From Verrucomicrobiales bacterium (lineage in GTDB: Bacteria; Verrucomicrobiota; Verrucomicrobiia; Verrucomicrobiales; DEV007): a stretch of DNA of 6,176 bases. The translations under genes and the position numbers were made by a program. The DNA is taken from positions 1 to 6,176 of the forward strand of contig NYVP01000046.1 of assembly GCA_002684575.1 (NCBI GenBank), given 5' to 3'. Shown here in pieces: positions 1 to 6,176 of the stretch (position 1 is its first letter; every line of letters starts with the position of its first letter). The notes under the pieces were generated by a model. The model was not told the origin of the DNA. It ran no database searches and saw nothing but the letters and a program-made list of their open reading frames with translations.

Positions 1-1608
1 TTTTACTAGGCTTAAGTTTCCAATTATACCAGTTAGCAAATTATTAAAATCGTGAGCAACACCTCCCGCCAGCCTTCCAACAGCTTCCATTTTTTGAGCC
101 TGCTCAAGGCCTTTTTGTAATCGTCTCTCTTCTGTTACATCACGAAAACTCCAAAACCTGGCAATCTGACTACCATTAGGAAGTAATACAGGAGAGGTAT
201 ATACAGACAATATCTTCTCCTCAGGATATGTCATTATCCATTCCACCTCTCTAACCTGAGAATCGTCATTATTAATTTTCGTCCAACTAGATATAAATTG
301 GCTAGGCTTACAAAACTTTGATTTAACGCTTTCGGCGAAATCAACTACGTTATTCAAACCCAAATCCTCACTCATCTGAAATAAATCGATTACCCTTTGA
401 TTGGCAGCGATAAAATTACCATCAACTCCAACAACAATAATTCCATCTCGAGCTGCCTCGTATGAAGCCCTTAACTGAGCTGAAGTATCTTCTAGTTTTT
501 TTTGTGAATTTCTAAGACTTTTCGTCCTAGAATCAACCATAGCTTCAAGTTCGTATCGATGATTTCTAACCTCATCAATCATTGCATTAAATGATACTCC
601 CAACTGCTTAATTTCACTAACTCCTTGCTCTTGCATACGAACATTTAATTCTCCTTCTTCAACTCTTCTCGCCACAGTAGATGCTCGAACAATTGGATTC
701 GCAATCATCTTGGCCAACCAAAACCCAATAAGGCCCGTGATAATTAGAACGATTAACGCAATTCTAGACTGCAAAGTGACCGCCTGCTGAACAAAAGCAA
801 GCACCTCTGATCTTGGTCTTAAGCAAGCAATAACCCAAGCCTCACCAACTCCGGTATCATCCGCCGGAAGAATTTCACTATGAAAATAATAGTCCTCATC
901 GTCCTTTTTGACAAAACCTTTACTATGACTCCAGAAAGGCGTCACCCCTCCACTAAAATATGGCCTTGATATCATTTCCTTATCTCTTCCGGCAATTAAC
1001 CTTCCTCTTGGGTCCAGTAAAACAGCCTCCCCCCTTTCCCCTATCTTGATACCATCAATCAAATCCCACATAGGATCAAACTTGAGTCGCGCCCTTAAGA
1101 CAAAACTTTCAACTGTTGATGCTATGTTAAGAGGAATATAAACCTTGAGATGTAATCCATCTTCACCAACAACATGATGAGGACGAGAAGTGATAACCTC
1201 CTGCAGAGAAAGGCAGTCCTTAAACCAAAGTGTTTTTTCTTCAGGCTCAGGATGATTTTCATTGGTTGTTGACCTTACAATTACCCCTTTTGAGTCATAA
1301 AGGGTAATATCATCGAACATTTTATATGCTGCCACCAGCCTTTTCATTTCCTCAACTCTGATATCCATTGGAATCGAGGAATCAGTAACTATCCGATTAC
1401 CTTGTAAGGCCACAAGATCATTAACTGCAGAATCCATAACGAGCCTAGCCTGTCTAGCCACCTCATAGGTCACTGCGGCTATTTTTTCCCGCTCTGATTC
1501 CTCAAGTGAATCTCTGGTTCTTTGATTAGTAACCAAGATCACAAACACCATTGGAATCAATCCAACAGCCAAAAGCACTAAAAGAAATCGCGTCCTAATT
1601 GAGTTCAT
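1..1608 (-). CDS. Membrane sensor histidine kinase (Cache-HAMP-PAS-HisKA), 3' end outside window
   Basis: The reading frame is open from an ATG at 1608 to the window edge, giving 536 codons with no stop; the ATP-binding domain and any receiver domain lie beyond position 1. A first membrane helix spans about residues 8-26. It is followed by a periplasmic double-Cache-like sensor (about 30-275, with an LYDSKG turn at 103-108 and [11 protein letters not shown] from 196). A second helix lies at 283-301, then HAMP (about 302-350, with FNAMIDEV at 340-347), a coiled linker and a PAS domain (about 378-490). The H-box [12 protein letters not shown] puts the phospho-accepting histidine at H519. This HDFNN class is common in hybrid kinases, so a C-terminal receiver is possible. 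The ATG is preceded by a weak AAGG (1620-1623) 11 nt upstream. The gene lies 54 bp downstream of the polyamine-binding lipoprotein on the same strand, suggesting cotranscription. The residues around W128 do not form the usual R-x-W-Y amino-acid/amine Cache signature, so the ligand is unknown. Confidence 0.93.
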   Translation of the reverse strand, partial: MNSIRTRFLLVLLAVGLIPMVFVILVTNQRTRDSLEESEREKIAAVTYEVARQARLVMDSAVNDLVALQGNRIVTDSSIPMDIRVEEMKRLVAAYKMFDDITLYDSKGVIVRSTTNENHPEPEEKTLWFKDCLSLQEVITSRPHHVVGEDGLHLKVYIPLNIASTVESFVLRARLKFDPMWDLIDGIKIGERGEAVLLDPRGRLIAGRDKEMISRPYFSGGVTPFWSHSKGFVKKDDEDYYFHSEILPADDTGVGEAWVIACLRPRSEVLAFVQQAVTLQSRIALIVLIITGLIGFWLAKMIANPIVRASTVARRVEEGELNVRMQEQGVSEIKQLGVSFNAMIDEVRNHRYELEAMVDSRTKSLRNSQKKLEDTSAQLRASYEAARDGIIVVGVDGNFIAANQRVIDLFQMSEDLGLNNVVDFAESVKSKFCKPSQFISSWTKINNDDSQVREVEWIMTYPEEKILSVYTSPVLLPNGSQIARFWSFRDVTEERRLQKGLEQAQKMEAVGRLAGGVAHDFNNLLTGIIGNLSLVK

Positions 1609-1662
1609 TTTACAAAGAACCTTATCGCTAATTGATAATAACTAGGCCAATCGCCTCAAATA

Positions 1663-2790
1663 TTACTGACCAGATCCTGAGGCCACCTCTGTATCATATT
1701 TGCTCTTGGGCTTAGATCTAATAGCATCTACCACCTTGCCCCACGCTTTGTTAAGAAGAACATCGCGATCGCCATCAGGTGCGAAATAAAATTGGCAAAG
1801 TGAACGCACTGATTCTGGAGGGTTGATAGTCTCATCTTCTAGCAGCTCTTTATCAATTAGAGACAGAGCACCTGAATTAGTTGTTCCGTACCAGGTAAAG
1901 TTTGCGTTCTTTGCAGCCGAATCTTTTCTTAACATATAATCAACAAACTGATGAGCCCCAGAAACATTGGTAGAATCACTAGCAATAGAAAAATTATCCA
2001 TCCATAAAGGCGCCCCTTCATCAGGAATGAAAAATTGAATATTTTCATTCTCCAAAGCAATCATCGCTGCATCTCCACTGTAACATGATGCTATCCAAAC
2101 GTCACCTGAGAGCAATCCAGCTCTGACATCAGCATCACTACCAACTCTTAGACCAATTTTTTCTACGCCATCAACAATCTGAGCCGAGGCAGATTCAATG
2201 TGTTCAGGGATTGAACTATTAATAGGCAAACCGTTGGATAACATGCTAATACCTAACCCCTCGACCCTATCATCAATTAGCATCACTCTATCCTTATACT
2301 TTTTATTCCAAAGTGATTTCCAAGTCTTTTCTGGCTGCTCGATTTTATCCGATCTGTAAGCAATAAGAGTCGTTCCCCACATATACGGCAAAGAATAATC
2401 ATTTGTTGGGTCGAATTTCTTCCCAACATATTCATCAGATATATTCGATGAATTTTGTAACAACTTATCGTCAATTGACTGAATTAACCTCAATTCAGAA
2501 AGTCTATTAATAGAAAGGTCATCAGCAATAACAACGTCAAATTTCCCAGGCTCTGAAGCTAGCCTAGCTTCAACTTCATCAGGATCTTCATAAGTAATAT
2601 AATCAACATCAAAGCCAGTATCTTTCGTGAATTGCTCAATCACTTGAGGATCAAAGTACTCAGACCAGCTCAATAATTTTACTGAACGATTGGTCGGCTT
2701 AACCTCATCAAGATTAACACTGCTGTCTTTTTTACAAGATTGAAGGCAAAATGCCCCAACAATTAGAATGATAAATATCGAATTTCTCAT
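1663..2790 (-). CDS. PotD/PotF-family polyamine-binding lipoprotein
   Basis: This 375-residue protein is a periplasmic binding protein of the spermidine/putrescine ABC-transporter family, of typical length. Residues 1-18 are a lipoprotein signal with lipobox LQSC, so C19 would be lipidated; K20-K21 follow. The mature protein opens with the family motif LLSWSEY (39-45). Compared from memory with E. coli PotD/PotF, most ligand contacts are kept: W42, E44 and Y45; D174 and E177 (spacing of PotD D168/E171); D240 (PotF D247); W263 and D265 (PotD W255/D257); Y301 (PotD Y293); and Q333. Differences are Y237 in place of a tryptophan, and D90/L92 in place of PotD S83/Y85. A small polycation is the likely ligand, with specificity uncertain. 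No permease or ATPase gene is adjacent; the downstream gene is a sensor kinase 54 bp away, so a sensing role is plausible (inference). The ATG at 2790 has no Shine-Dalgarno site, and a large AT palindrome sits 2 bp upstream. Confidence 0.93.
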   Translation of the reverse strand: MRNSIFIILIVGAFCLQSCKKDSSVNLDEVKPTNRSVKLLSWSEYFDPQVIEQFTKDTGFDVDYITYEDPDEVEARLASEPGKFDVVIADDLSINRLSELRLIQSIDDKLLQNSSNISDEYVGKKFDPTNDYSLPYMWGTTLIAYRSDKIEQPEKTWKSLWNKKYKDRVMLIDDRVEGLGISMLSNGLPINSSIPEHIESASAQIVDGVEKIGLRVGSDADVRAGLLSGDVWIASCYSGDAAMIALENENIQFFIPDEGAPLWMDNFSIASDSTNVSGAHQFVDYMLRKDSAAKNANFTWYGTTNSGALSLIDKELLEDETINPPESVRSLCQFYFAPDGDRDVLLNKAWGKVVDAIRSKPKSKYDTEVASGSGQ

Positions 2791-2792
2791 AT

Positions 2793-2819
2793 AAATTATA
2801 ATTATGATTATTATAATTT
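2793..2819. promoter_or_regulatory. 27-bp AT palindrome just upstream of the polyamine-binding lipoprotein
   Basis: Perfect 10-bp arms AAATTATAAT (2793-2802) and ATTATAATTT (2810-2819) flank a 7-nt centre; counting outward from G2806, 12 of 13 pairs match. The palindrome begins 2 bp before the start codon at 2790. It could be a repressor operator or a weak hairpin over the translation start. It also contains TATAAT on both strands, including minus 2815-2810, which is placed where a -10 element could serve the lipoprotein gene. AT richness raises the chance background, so function is unproven. Confidence 0.45.
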
Positions 2820-2844
2820 GATATTAATTATTAAATAATCAAAT
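2816..2844. promoter_or_regulatory. Inverted repeat ATTTGAT-N15-ATCAAAT in the divergent region
   Basis: The arms at 2816-2822 and 2838-2844 are a perfect 7-bp inverted repeat with a 15-bp spacer, sharing four bases with the edge of the palindrome at 2793-2819. The spacing, about one and a half helical turns between arms, resembles the two half-sites of a dimeric regulator. On the minus strand TATATTTG (2847-2840) overlaps the right arm and matches the Bacteroidota-type -7 motif TAnnTTTG. That would place a start of transcription some 45 nt before the lipoprotein ATG, if the lineage uses such promoters. Confidence 0.35.
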
Positions 2845-2875
2845 ATATTTTTCATAATTTTTGTAATTACAGATA

Positions 2876-2903
2876 TCTTGGTGAGATTAATATTTAACCA
2901 AGA
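2876..2903. promoter_or_regulatory. Inverted repeat TCTTGGT-N14-ACCAAGA upstream of the MATE gene
   Basis: The arms at 2876-2882 and 2897-2903 are a perfect 7-bp inverted repeat with a 14-bp AT-rich spacer, ending 29 bp before the TTG start of the MATE exporter. GC-containing arms in an otherwise AT-rich spacer make chance less likely than for the neighbouring repeats. It could be the operator of a regulator of the exporter or a small hairpin in its leader. A poor -35-like TTGTAA lies at 2861-2866, but I see no convincing -10 at standard spacing. Confidence 0.45.
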
Positions 2904-2932
2904 CAAATAAAGCAGCTTGCGTTCAAGGGCAT

Positions 2933-4348
2933 TTGAAGGAGAAATTTAGGAGTATCAATAAAGGCACTCCTTTGGATAATCAGTCAGAACATACAAACAA
3001 ACACTTGCTGGCAAAACCCTCTTATATGGCTGCGCTTAGGCTAGCAATGCCTGTAATTCTTTTAAACTGCACCTTCGCAGGGATGCAGGCTACTGACGCA
3101 TGGATTCTAGGAAAAATAGGAAGTACAGAATTGGCGGCGATGACACTTCCCTCAATGAGTATATTTGTCATTGTAAGTTTTGCTTATTCCTTTCTAGGAA
3201 TTGTTACTGCTTTAGTCGGCCAAAATTATGGAGCCGGCAAATTGCAACTCTGTGGTCAATATGCATGGCTTGGAATAATATTTGCAATATTTGTCGGAAC
3301 TTTATCGATAGCTTTATGGCCAATCGGTTCAATTTTCGAATTCATTTCAGGAAACACCCCCCAATCGCTGGGCAACCTTGAATCGAGATATTTTAAAATC
3401 AGCCTTCTCGCTCTACCCGGAGTTCTGGCCACTAATGCCATAGCTAATTACTATTTAGGAATAAAAAAACCCACGATCGTTCTTTTATGCAGCCTTCTCG
3501 GATTATTCTTGAATGTAATTATTACATATGGGCTCGTCTTTGGAAAAGGCCCCTTGCCAGAAATTGGGTTTGATGGCGCTGCATGGGCAACCGTGATCGC
3601 AAGCGGCATTGAGTGTATTATTCTTTTTCTTCATTTCATTCTTGCTCCCTCAAACAAAACAATGAGCACTAATCAAATCCCTAAGTCCTTTAATGGATTT
3701 AAAAAACTTTGGTCATCTGGTCTCCCAGCTGGTGTTCAAGGCGCAGTTGATGTCCTCTCCTGGGGAGTTTTGATTGGAGCATTAATTTCTTACTATGGTG
3801 AAGAAGCCTTGGGAGCAACCACAATTCTAACCAGATTTATGCAATTTACTTTCATGCCAGCAGAGGGTGTCGCCACTATTCTTTTGGCTTTAGTCGCCAA
3901 TTCAATTGGCAAGGGTTCAGCCAATATGGCAAAGGAACACGTCAAAATCTGCTTTAGAATCAATTCCCTATTCATGCTTTCCGCAGGAATAGTCTTATTT
4001 GTATTTAGATACCCATTAGTTTCTTTTTTCACCGACCAGAAAGCCATTATAGACATCGCATGCGGATCGATCATCTTTATCAGCATTGCTCAATGGTTCG
4101 ACGCAATGAATGTTACTTACCTACACGCACTTCAAGGGACAGGCGATACCAAATGGACTTCTAAAGCTAACATCATTCTTAGCATAATAATCCTCGGCGC
4201 TGGAGGCTTCACTGCAATTACCTTCTTCAAAGATTATGGCTCCTCGCTAATATGGGCCCTAGCAATGATCTATATTATCTTGCAAGGCACGTTGTTTTGG
4301 AGGCGATGGAAATCAAATCGATGGCAGAACCTAAACCTAATTGATTAA
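2933..4348 (+). CDS. MATE-family multidrug/cation efflux transporter
   Basis: This 471-residue integral membrane protein is of normal length for the MATE family, with two six-helix halves. I place helices near 36-58, 72-95, 110-133, 153-175, 181-203, 215-238, 268-286, 300-325, 342-360, 371-393, 411-431 and 438-457. Family motifs are visible: acidic D55 in helix 1 followed by LGKIGSTELAAM (59-70), VGQNYGAGK (95-103), GIKKPT (176-181), GFDGAAWAT (212-220), GLPAGVQG opening the second half (263-270), and ALQGTGDTK (399-407). MATE proteins exchange Na+ or H+ for organic cations; the substrate cannot be read from the sequence. The start is uncertain: TTG at 2933 has AAGGG only 3 nt upstream, and a better AAGGAG (2936-2941) lies inside the proposed coding region. 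The first in-frame ATG (3026, residue 32) would still precede helix 1. The gene diverges from the polyamine-binding lipoprotein and converges on the amidinohydrolase-like gene, with 6 bp between stop codons. Confidence 0.95.
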   Translation: MKEKFRSINKGTPLDNQSEHTNKHLLAKPSYMAALRLAMPVILLNCTFAGMQATDAWILGKIGSTELAAMTLPSMSIFVIVSFAYSFLGIVTALVGQNYGAGKLQLCGQYAWLGIIFAIFVGTLSIALWPIGSIFEFISGNTPQSLGNLESRYFKISLLALPGVLATNAIANYYLGIKKPTIVLLCSLLGLFLNVIITYGLVFGKGPLPEIGFDGAAWATVIASGIECIILFLHFILAPSNKTMSTNQIPKSFNGFKKLWSSGLPAGVQGAVDVLSWGVLIGALISYYGEEALGATTILTRFMQFTFMPAEGVATILLALVANSIGKGSANMAKEHVKICFRINSLFMLSAGIVLFVFRYPLVSFFTDQKAIIDIACGSIIFISIAQWFDAMNVTYLHALQGTGDTKWTSKANIILSIIILGAGGFTAITFFKDYGSSLIWALAMIYIILQGTLFWRRWKSNRWQNLNLID

Positions 4349-4368
4349 ATGTTCTTAGATTAATCGAT
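4340..4368. terminator. Possible weak bidirectional stem-loop between convergent genes
   Basis: ATTGATTAA (4340-4348) can pair with TTAATCGAT (4360-4368): nine pairs including one G-T wobble, with an 11-nt loop. The structure spans the stop codons of the MATE gene and of the opposing hydrolase gene, where a shared terminator would be expected. The stem is AT-rich and there is no clear T-tract on either side, so it is a poor intrinsic terminator and may be chance. No better candidate is visible in the 6-bp gap. Confidence 0.2.
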
Positions 4369-5365
4369 ACTGATAAGACACTCTGTTCAAATGCATGACC
4401 ATACATGAGAGGGCCGCTCCCCCTTTTTGGTATTCACTCAAATTAAATAGAGCTAATTCGAATCCATTATCCGCAGCGATATCCTCAAGTTTTCGATTTT
4501 TTGCCAACTCTAACCGGTAATTTTCTGTACCTCTTTTGAGCTCATGAATATGAGAGCCATTAAGTATATAGTTACCCAGACGAACAGAGTTACATAATCC
4601 AGGCAGAGCTTCATCACGGGAAATATCTATAATTTCAGTAACAGCCTCAATTTCTTTCACTTCTTTTGATGATAATATTTCTGTGCATACAATCGTTTTT
4701 TCGTAAGTAAGAGGAAAGATTGAGCAATCCAGATGATATAGATAAGGATCATCCTCACGGACTTTGATTATCTTCATTCCAAATTGATCCTCTAACTGAT
4801 CATAAGTTTCTTTCTGGGATCTCAATCCATAACCGCCAACATAGACATTATCATAAAGATGCTTAAGCTCTGCTTCACCCTCAAACTTAGTCGTTGGAAC
4901 AATAGTCTTATACCCCATTGATTGAAAAAACTTAACCCCTACCTCAGTTTCACCTATCCGTGGTTTAGATTTATAATTCGATATAATGACAGTATCTTTT
5001 GCAGGTAAATGCTCCAGAATGATACCTAAGTTTGCAGTGAAAATAAGATCCTGAAGGCCACAATCGGCAGGAACTGGTAACAGTTGAACAACTCCTCGAG
5101 AGGAAAGGAATTGATACAAGGCCTGAAACTGACGGGCTGCCTTTTTATCATCAACCTTACGATCAATCTCATCCAGATCTTCCATCCATATATTATTTGG
5201 CTCAGAGGTGTTGTATGATAAAGGAGGGCACATTAAGAAAGTAGGCACATCCAAATGACTTAGATTCCATGCTTTTGACGGTGAAGTTGAATCGATGAAG
5301 GGATTAACTATAGACGTCTTGCTCTTAGATTTTGAAATTACTTTCTGAGATTTTGATTCAATCAT
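4355..5365 (-). CDS. Arginine dihydrolase/DDAH-like guanidino-group hydrolase (amidinotransferase superfamily)
   Basis: This 336-residue protein belongs to the guanidino-group-modifying (pentein) superfamily. It most resembles the ArgZ/AgrE arginine dihydrolase domain and dimethylarginine dimethylaminohydrolases, which attack arginine-type guanidines through a catalytic cysteine. Landmarks in order are FLMCPP (43-48), IWMED (59-63), QDLIFTANLG (105-114, with likely substrate Asp D106 and N111 matching the asparagine reported important in ArgZ), FEGE (161-164, likely catalytic E162), GYGLRS (178-183), YHLD (210-213, with H211 and D213), CNSV (258-261), and GGAALSC (315-321, nucleophile C321). 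The triad is therefore intact and the enzyme is probably active. The usual FEGxGD is replaced by FEGEAEL, and there is a Ser/Lys-rich N-terminal extension of about 40 residues. Products could be ornithine or citrulline plus ammonia, or a related pair; substrate identity is inferred. The ATG at 5365 overlaps the stop of the upstream gene (ATGA) and lacks its own ribosome site, so translation is probably coupled. Confidence 0.88.
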   Translation of the reverse strand: MIESKSQKVISKSKSKTSIVNPFIDSTSPSKAWNLSHLDVPTFLMCPPLSYNTSEPNNIWMEDLDEIDRKVDDKKAARQFQALYQFLSSRGVVQLLPVPADCGLQDLIFTANLGIILEHLPAKDTVIISNYKSKPRIGETEVGVKFFQSMGYKTIVPTTKFEGEAELKHLYDNVYVGGYGLRSQKETYDQLEDQFGMKIIKVREDDPYLYHLDCSIFPLTYEKTIVCTEILSSKEVKEIEAVTEIIDISRDEALPGLCNSVRLGNYILNGSHIHELKRGTENYRLELAKNRKLEDIAADNGFELALFNLSEYQKGGAALSCMVMHLNRVSYQYRLI

Positions 5366-6096
5366 GATAGTTCAAATGGACGTTGAATTTTAAGTAAAGG
5401 ATCAATGCCAGCCTCAACATGGGTCCCCTCTTCCTGCAAAAATTTAAATTTAAGGGAGTTCGTAAGAGGAATTATAAGGTCTACTTGAGAGCCATAACGA
5501 ATTTGAGAAAATCTTTCATTTTGTTCGTAAGACCTATGAGGGCTGATATCAAAAGGCGTAATCGAATCAACGTCATAGTCAGCAAACTGAAGAATGTAGT
5601 AATTCAATCCTAAATCAATGGCAGAAACTTTATTAAGGACTCTCTGATTAGAGTGTAGGTAGTCTGCATTATCGTGATCGACTGTAAGCTCATCAATCAG
5701 TGAATTTTCCATCGCCAACATAGGACGGTTAAGACTCTCTATTGGCTCCAATTCACGATAGCTTAAAACTCCTGGATAAGGGATTCTATTGATATGCACA
5801 TCATAAAAAGTCATGAATATACCAATCACCAGACTCAATCCACTTGGATATTCAGGATCTCTGACAGCTTCCTTTAGAGAATAATTACGCCCTTTAACCT
5901 CAATAACAGCGTCATCCTCTTTAACGATTTTCTGATAAATAATTACACCATCTGCAGGTGAAAAGAAAAAATCCCTATCAGACTTAATCGGTCGCATTGG
6001 ATCTCTGAAAAAATGTCGCTCAGAAAGCCACCTAACAGATCTGCCTTTTACATCTGCAATATCCTCTTTTACCCAATCTGATAATAGTTTTGCCAC
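5362..6096 (-). CDS. Phosphatidylserine decarboxylase-family pyruvoyl enzyme, no membrane anchor seen
   Basis: This 244-residue protein carries the PSD signature: FFRDPMRPI (29-37), SPADG (46-50), KGRNYSLKEA (68-77), FYDVHINRIPYPG (97-109), YILQFADY (167-174) and RYGSQVDLIIP (200-210). The self-processing triad appears intact as D49, H101 and S203. Cleavage between G202 and S203 would give a chain of 202 residues and a 42-residue chain with a pyruvoyl group. The canonical reaction is phosphatidylserine to phosphatidylethanolamine plus CO2 at the membrane. Unlike usual short bacterial PSDs, the 28 residues before FFRDP are polar and contain no hydrophobic helix, so the protein may be soluble and act on another carboxylated amine (inference; PsiD is a PSD-family enzyme acting on free tryptophan). 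The start is GTG at 6096: TAG at 6108-6106 closes the frame upstream and no Shine-Dalgarno is visible. The stop overlaps the next gene by 4 bp, indicating an operon. Confidence 0.88.
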   Translation of the reverse strand: MAKLLSDWVKEDIADVKGRSVRWLSERHFFRDPMRPIKSDRDFFFSPADGVIIYQKIVKEDDAVIEVKGRNYSLKEAVRDPEYPSGLSLVIGIFMTFYDVHINRIPYPGVLSYRELEPIESLNRPMLAMENSLIDELTVDHDNADYLHSNQRVLNKVSAIDLGLNYYILQFADYDVDSITPFDISPHRSYEQNERFSQIRYGSQVDLIIPLTNSLKFKFLQEEGTHVEAGIDPLLKIQRPFELS

Positions 6097-6119
6097 TTCA
6101 ATATTCTAATTAATAAGAT

Positions 6120-6152
6120 ATTTAAAATTATTTAATATTTTAGCATTGGCAA
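6120..6152 (-). promoter_or_regulatory. Tentative promoter of the decarboxylase-hydrolase operon
   Basis: Upstream of the GTG at 6096 the minus strand is almost entirely A/T. TTGCCA (6152-6147), a good -35 match, precedes the poor -10 TAATTT (6130-6125) by 16 bp. TAAAAT (6142-6137) is a better -10 but lacks a good -35. No inverted repeat stands out. Either would drive the PSD-family gene and the coupled hydrolase. The window ends before a full upstream region can be judged. Confidence 0.2.
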
Positions 6153-6176
6153 ATCATTTTTTATAAATTTATCAAA

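Noticed and set aside
1622..1638. TTATC/GATAA inverted repeat between the lipoprotein and the kinase, as a terminator
   Set aside because: A 5-bp AT-rich stem without a T-tract is too weak. Same-strand spacing of 54 bp argues for read-through.
2283..2474. A 63-codon minus-strand open frame inside the binding-lipoprotein gene
   Set aside because: It overlaps a strongly supported gene in another frame, and its translation shows no recognisable domain.
1..2790. A complete polyamine ABC-transport operon
   Set aside because: Only the binding protein is present. The next gene is a kinase, not a permease or ATPase, although genes beyond the left edge cannot be excluded.
2791..2932. A small RNA or riboswitch in the divergent region
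   Set aside because: The repeats are short and AT-rich with no multi-helix architecture or recognised riboswitch core. Operator or promoter use is simpler.
3100..3381. A 93-codon plus-strand frame inside the MATE gene
   Set aside because: It lies in another frame of a well-supported membrane protein. Its Cys- and Arg-rich translation looks like an out-of-frame artefact.
3256..3441. A 61-codon minus-strand frame antisense to the MATE gene
   Set aside because: It is a shadow of the MATE coding sequence with no motif or ribosome site.
3793..4086. A 97-codon minus-strand frame antisense to the MATE gene
   Set aside because: It is a shadow of conserved MATE helices with no independent evidence.
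5419..5613. A 64-codon plus-strand frame antisense to the PSD-family gene
   Set aside because: The basic, low-complexity translation has no domain, and the opposite strand carries clear PSD motifs.

Overview
The window is a gene-dense stretch of a low-GC (clearly AT-rich by eye, not calculated) bacterial chromosome. It holds five protein-coding genes and no RNA genes, insertion sequences or CRISPR arrays. A lipoprotein signal with a Cys-Lys-Lys start, a membrane-bound histidine kinase with a Cache sensor, and the nearly complete absence of good Shine-Dalgarno sites point to a Gram-negative bacterium. A Verrucomicrobiota/PVC-type or Bacteroidota-like lineage would fit, but I cannot name the taxon from the sequence alone.

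Layout, left to right. Positions 1-1608 (minus) are the N-terminal 536 codons of a sensor histidine kinase (Cache, HAMP, PAS, start of HisKA) that runs off the left edge. Positions 1663-2790 (minus) encode a PotD/PotF-type polyamine-binding lipoprotein, 54 bp upstream of the kinase and probably in the same operon. Positions 2791-2932 are a very AT-rich divergent regulatory region with three clear inverted repeats. Positions 2933-4348 (plus) encode a 12-helix MATE-family exporter. It converges with a minus-strand gene only 6 bp away, at 4355-5365, an arginine-dihydrolase/DDAH-like guanidino-modifying hydrolase. That gene overlaps by 4 bp (ATGA) with its upstream partner at 5362-6096, a phosphatidylserine-decarboxylase-family pyruvoyl enzyme that lacks the usual N-terminal membrane segment.

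Working hypothesis (inference): the genes share an arginine/polyamine theme. The hydrolase could convert arginine to ornithine or citrulline. The soluble-looking PSD-family enzyme could decarboxylate a free amino acid, for which PsiD, the PSD-family tryptophan decarboxylase of psilocybin synthesis, is a precedent. The MATE protein could export a cationic product. The orphan PotD/PotF-like lipoprotein, with no permease or ATPase beside it, could serve as a ligand sensor feeding the Cache kinase. The homology calls are solid, but the functional link rests on gene order only. The conservative alternative is ordinary phospholipid synthesis, a neighbouring amidinohydrolase, a drug-type exporter and a polyamine-uptake component that happen to be adjacent.
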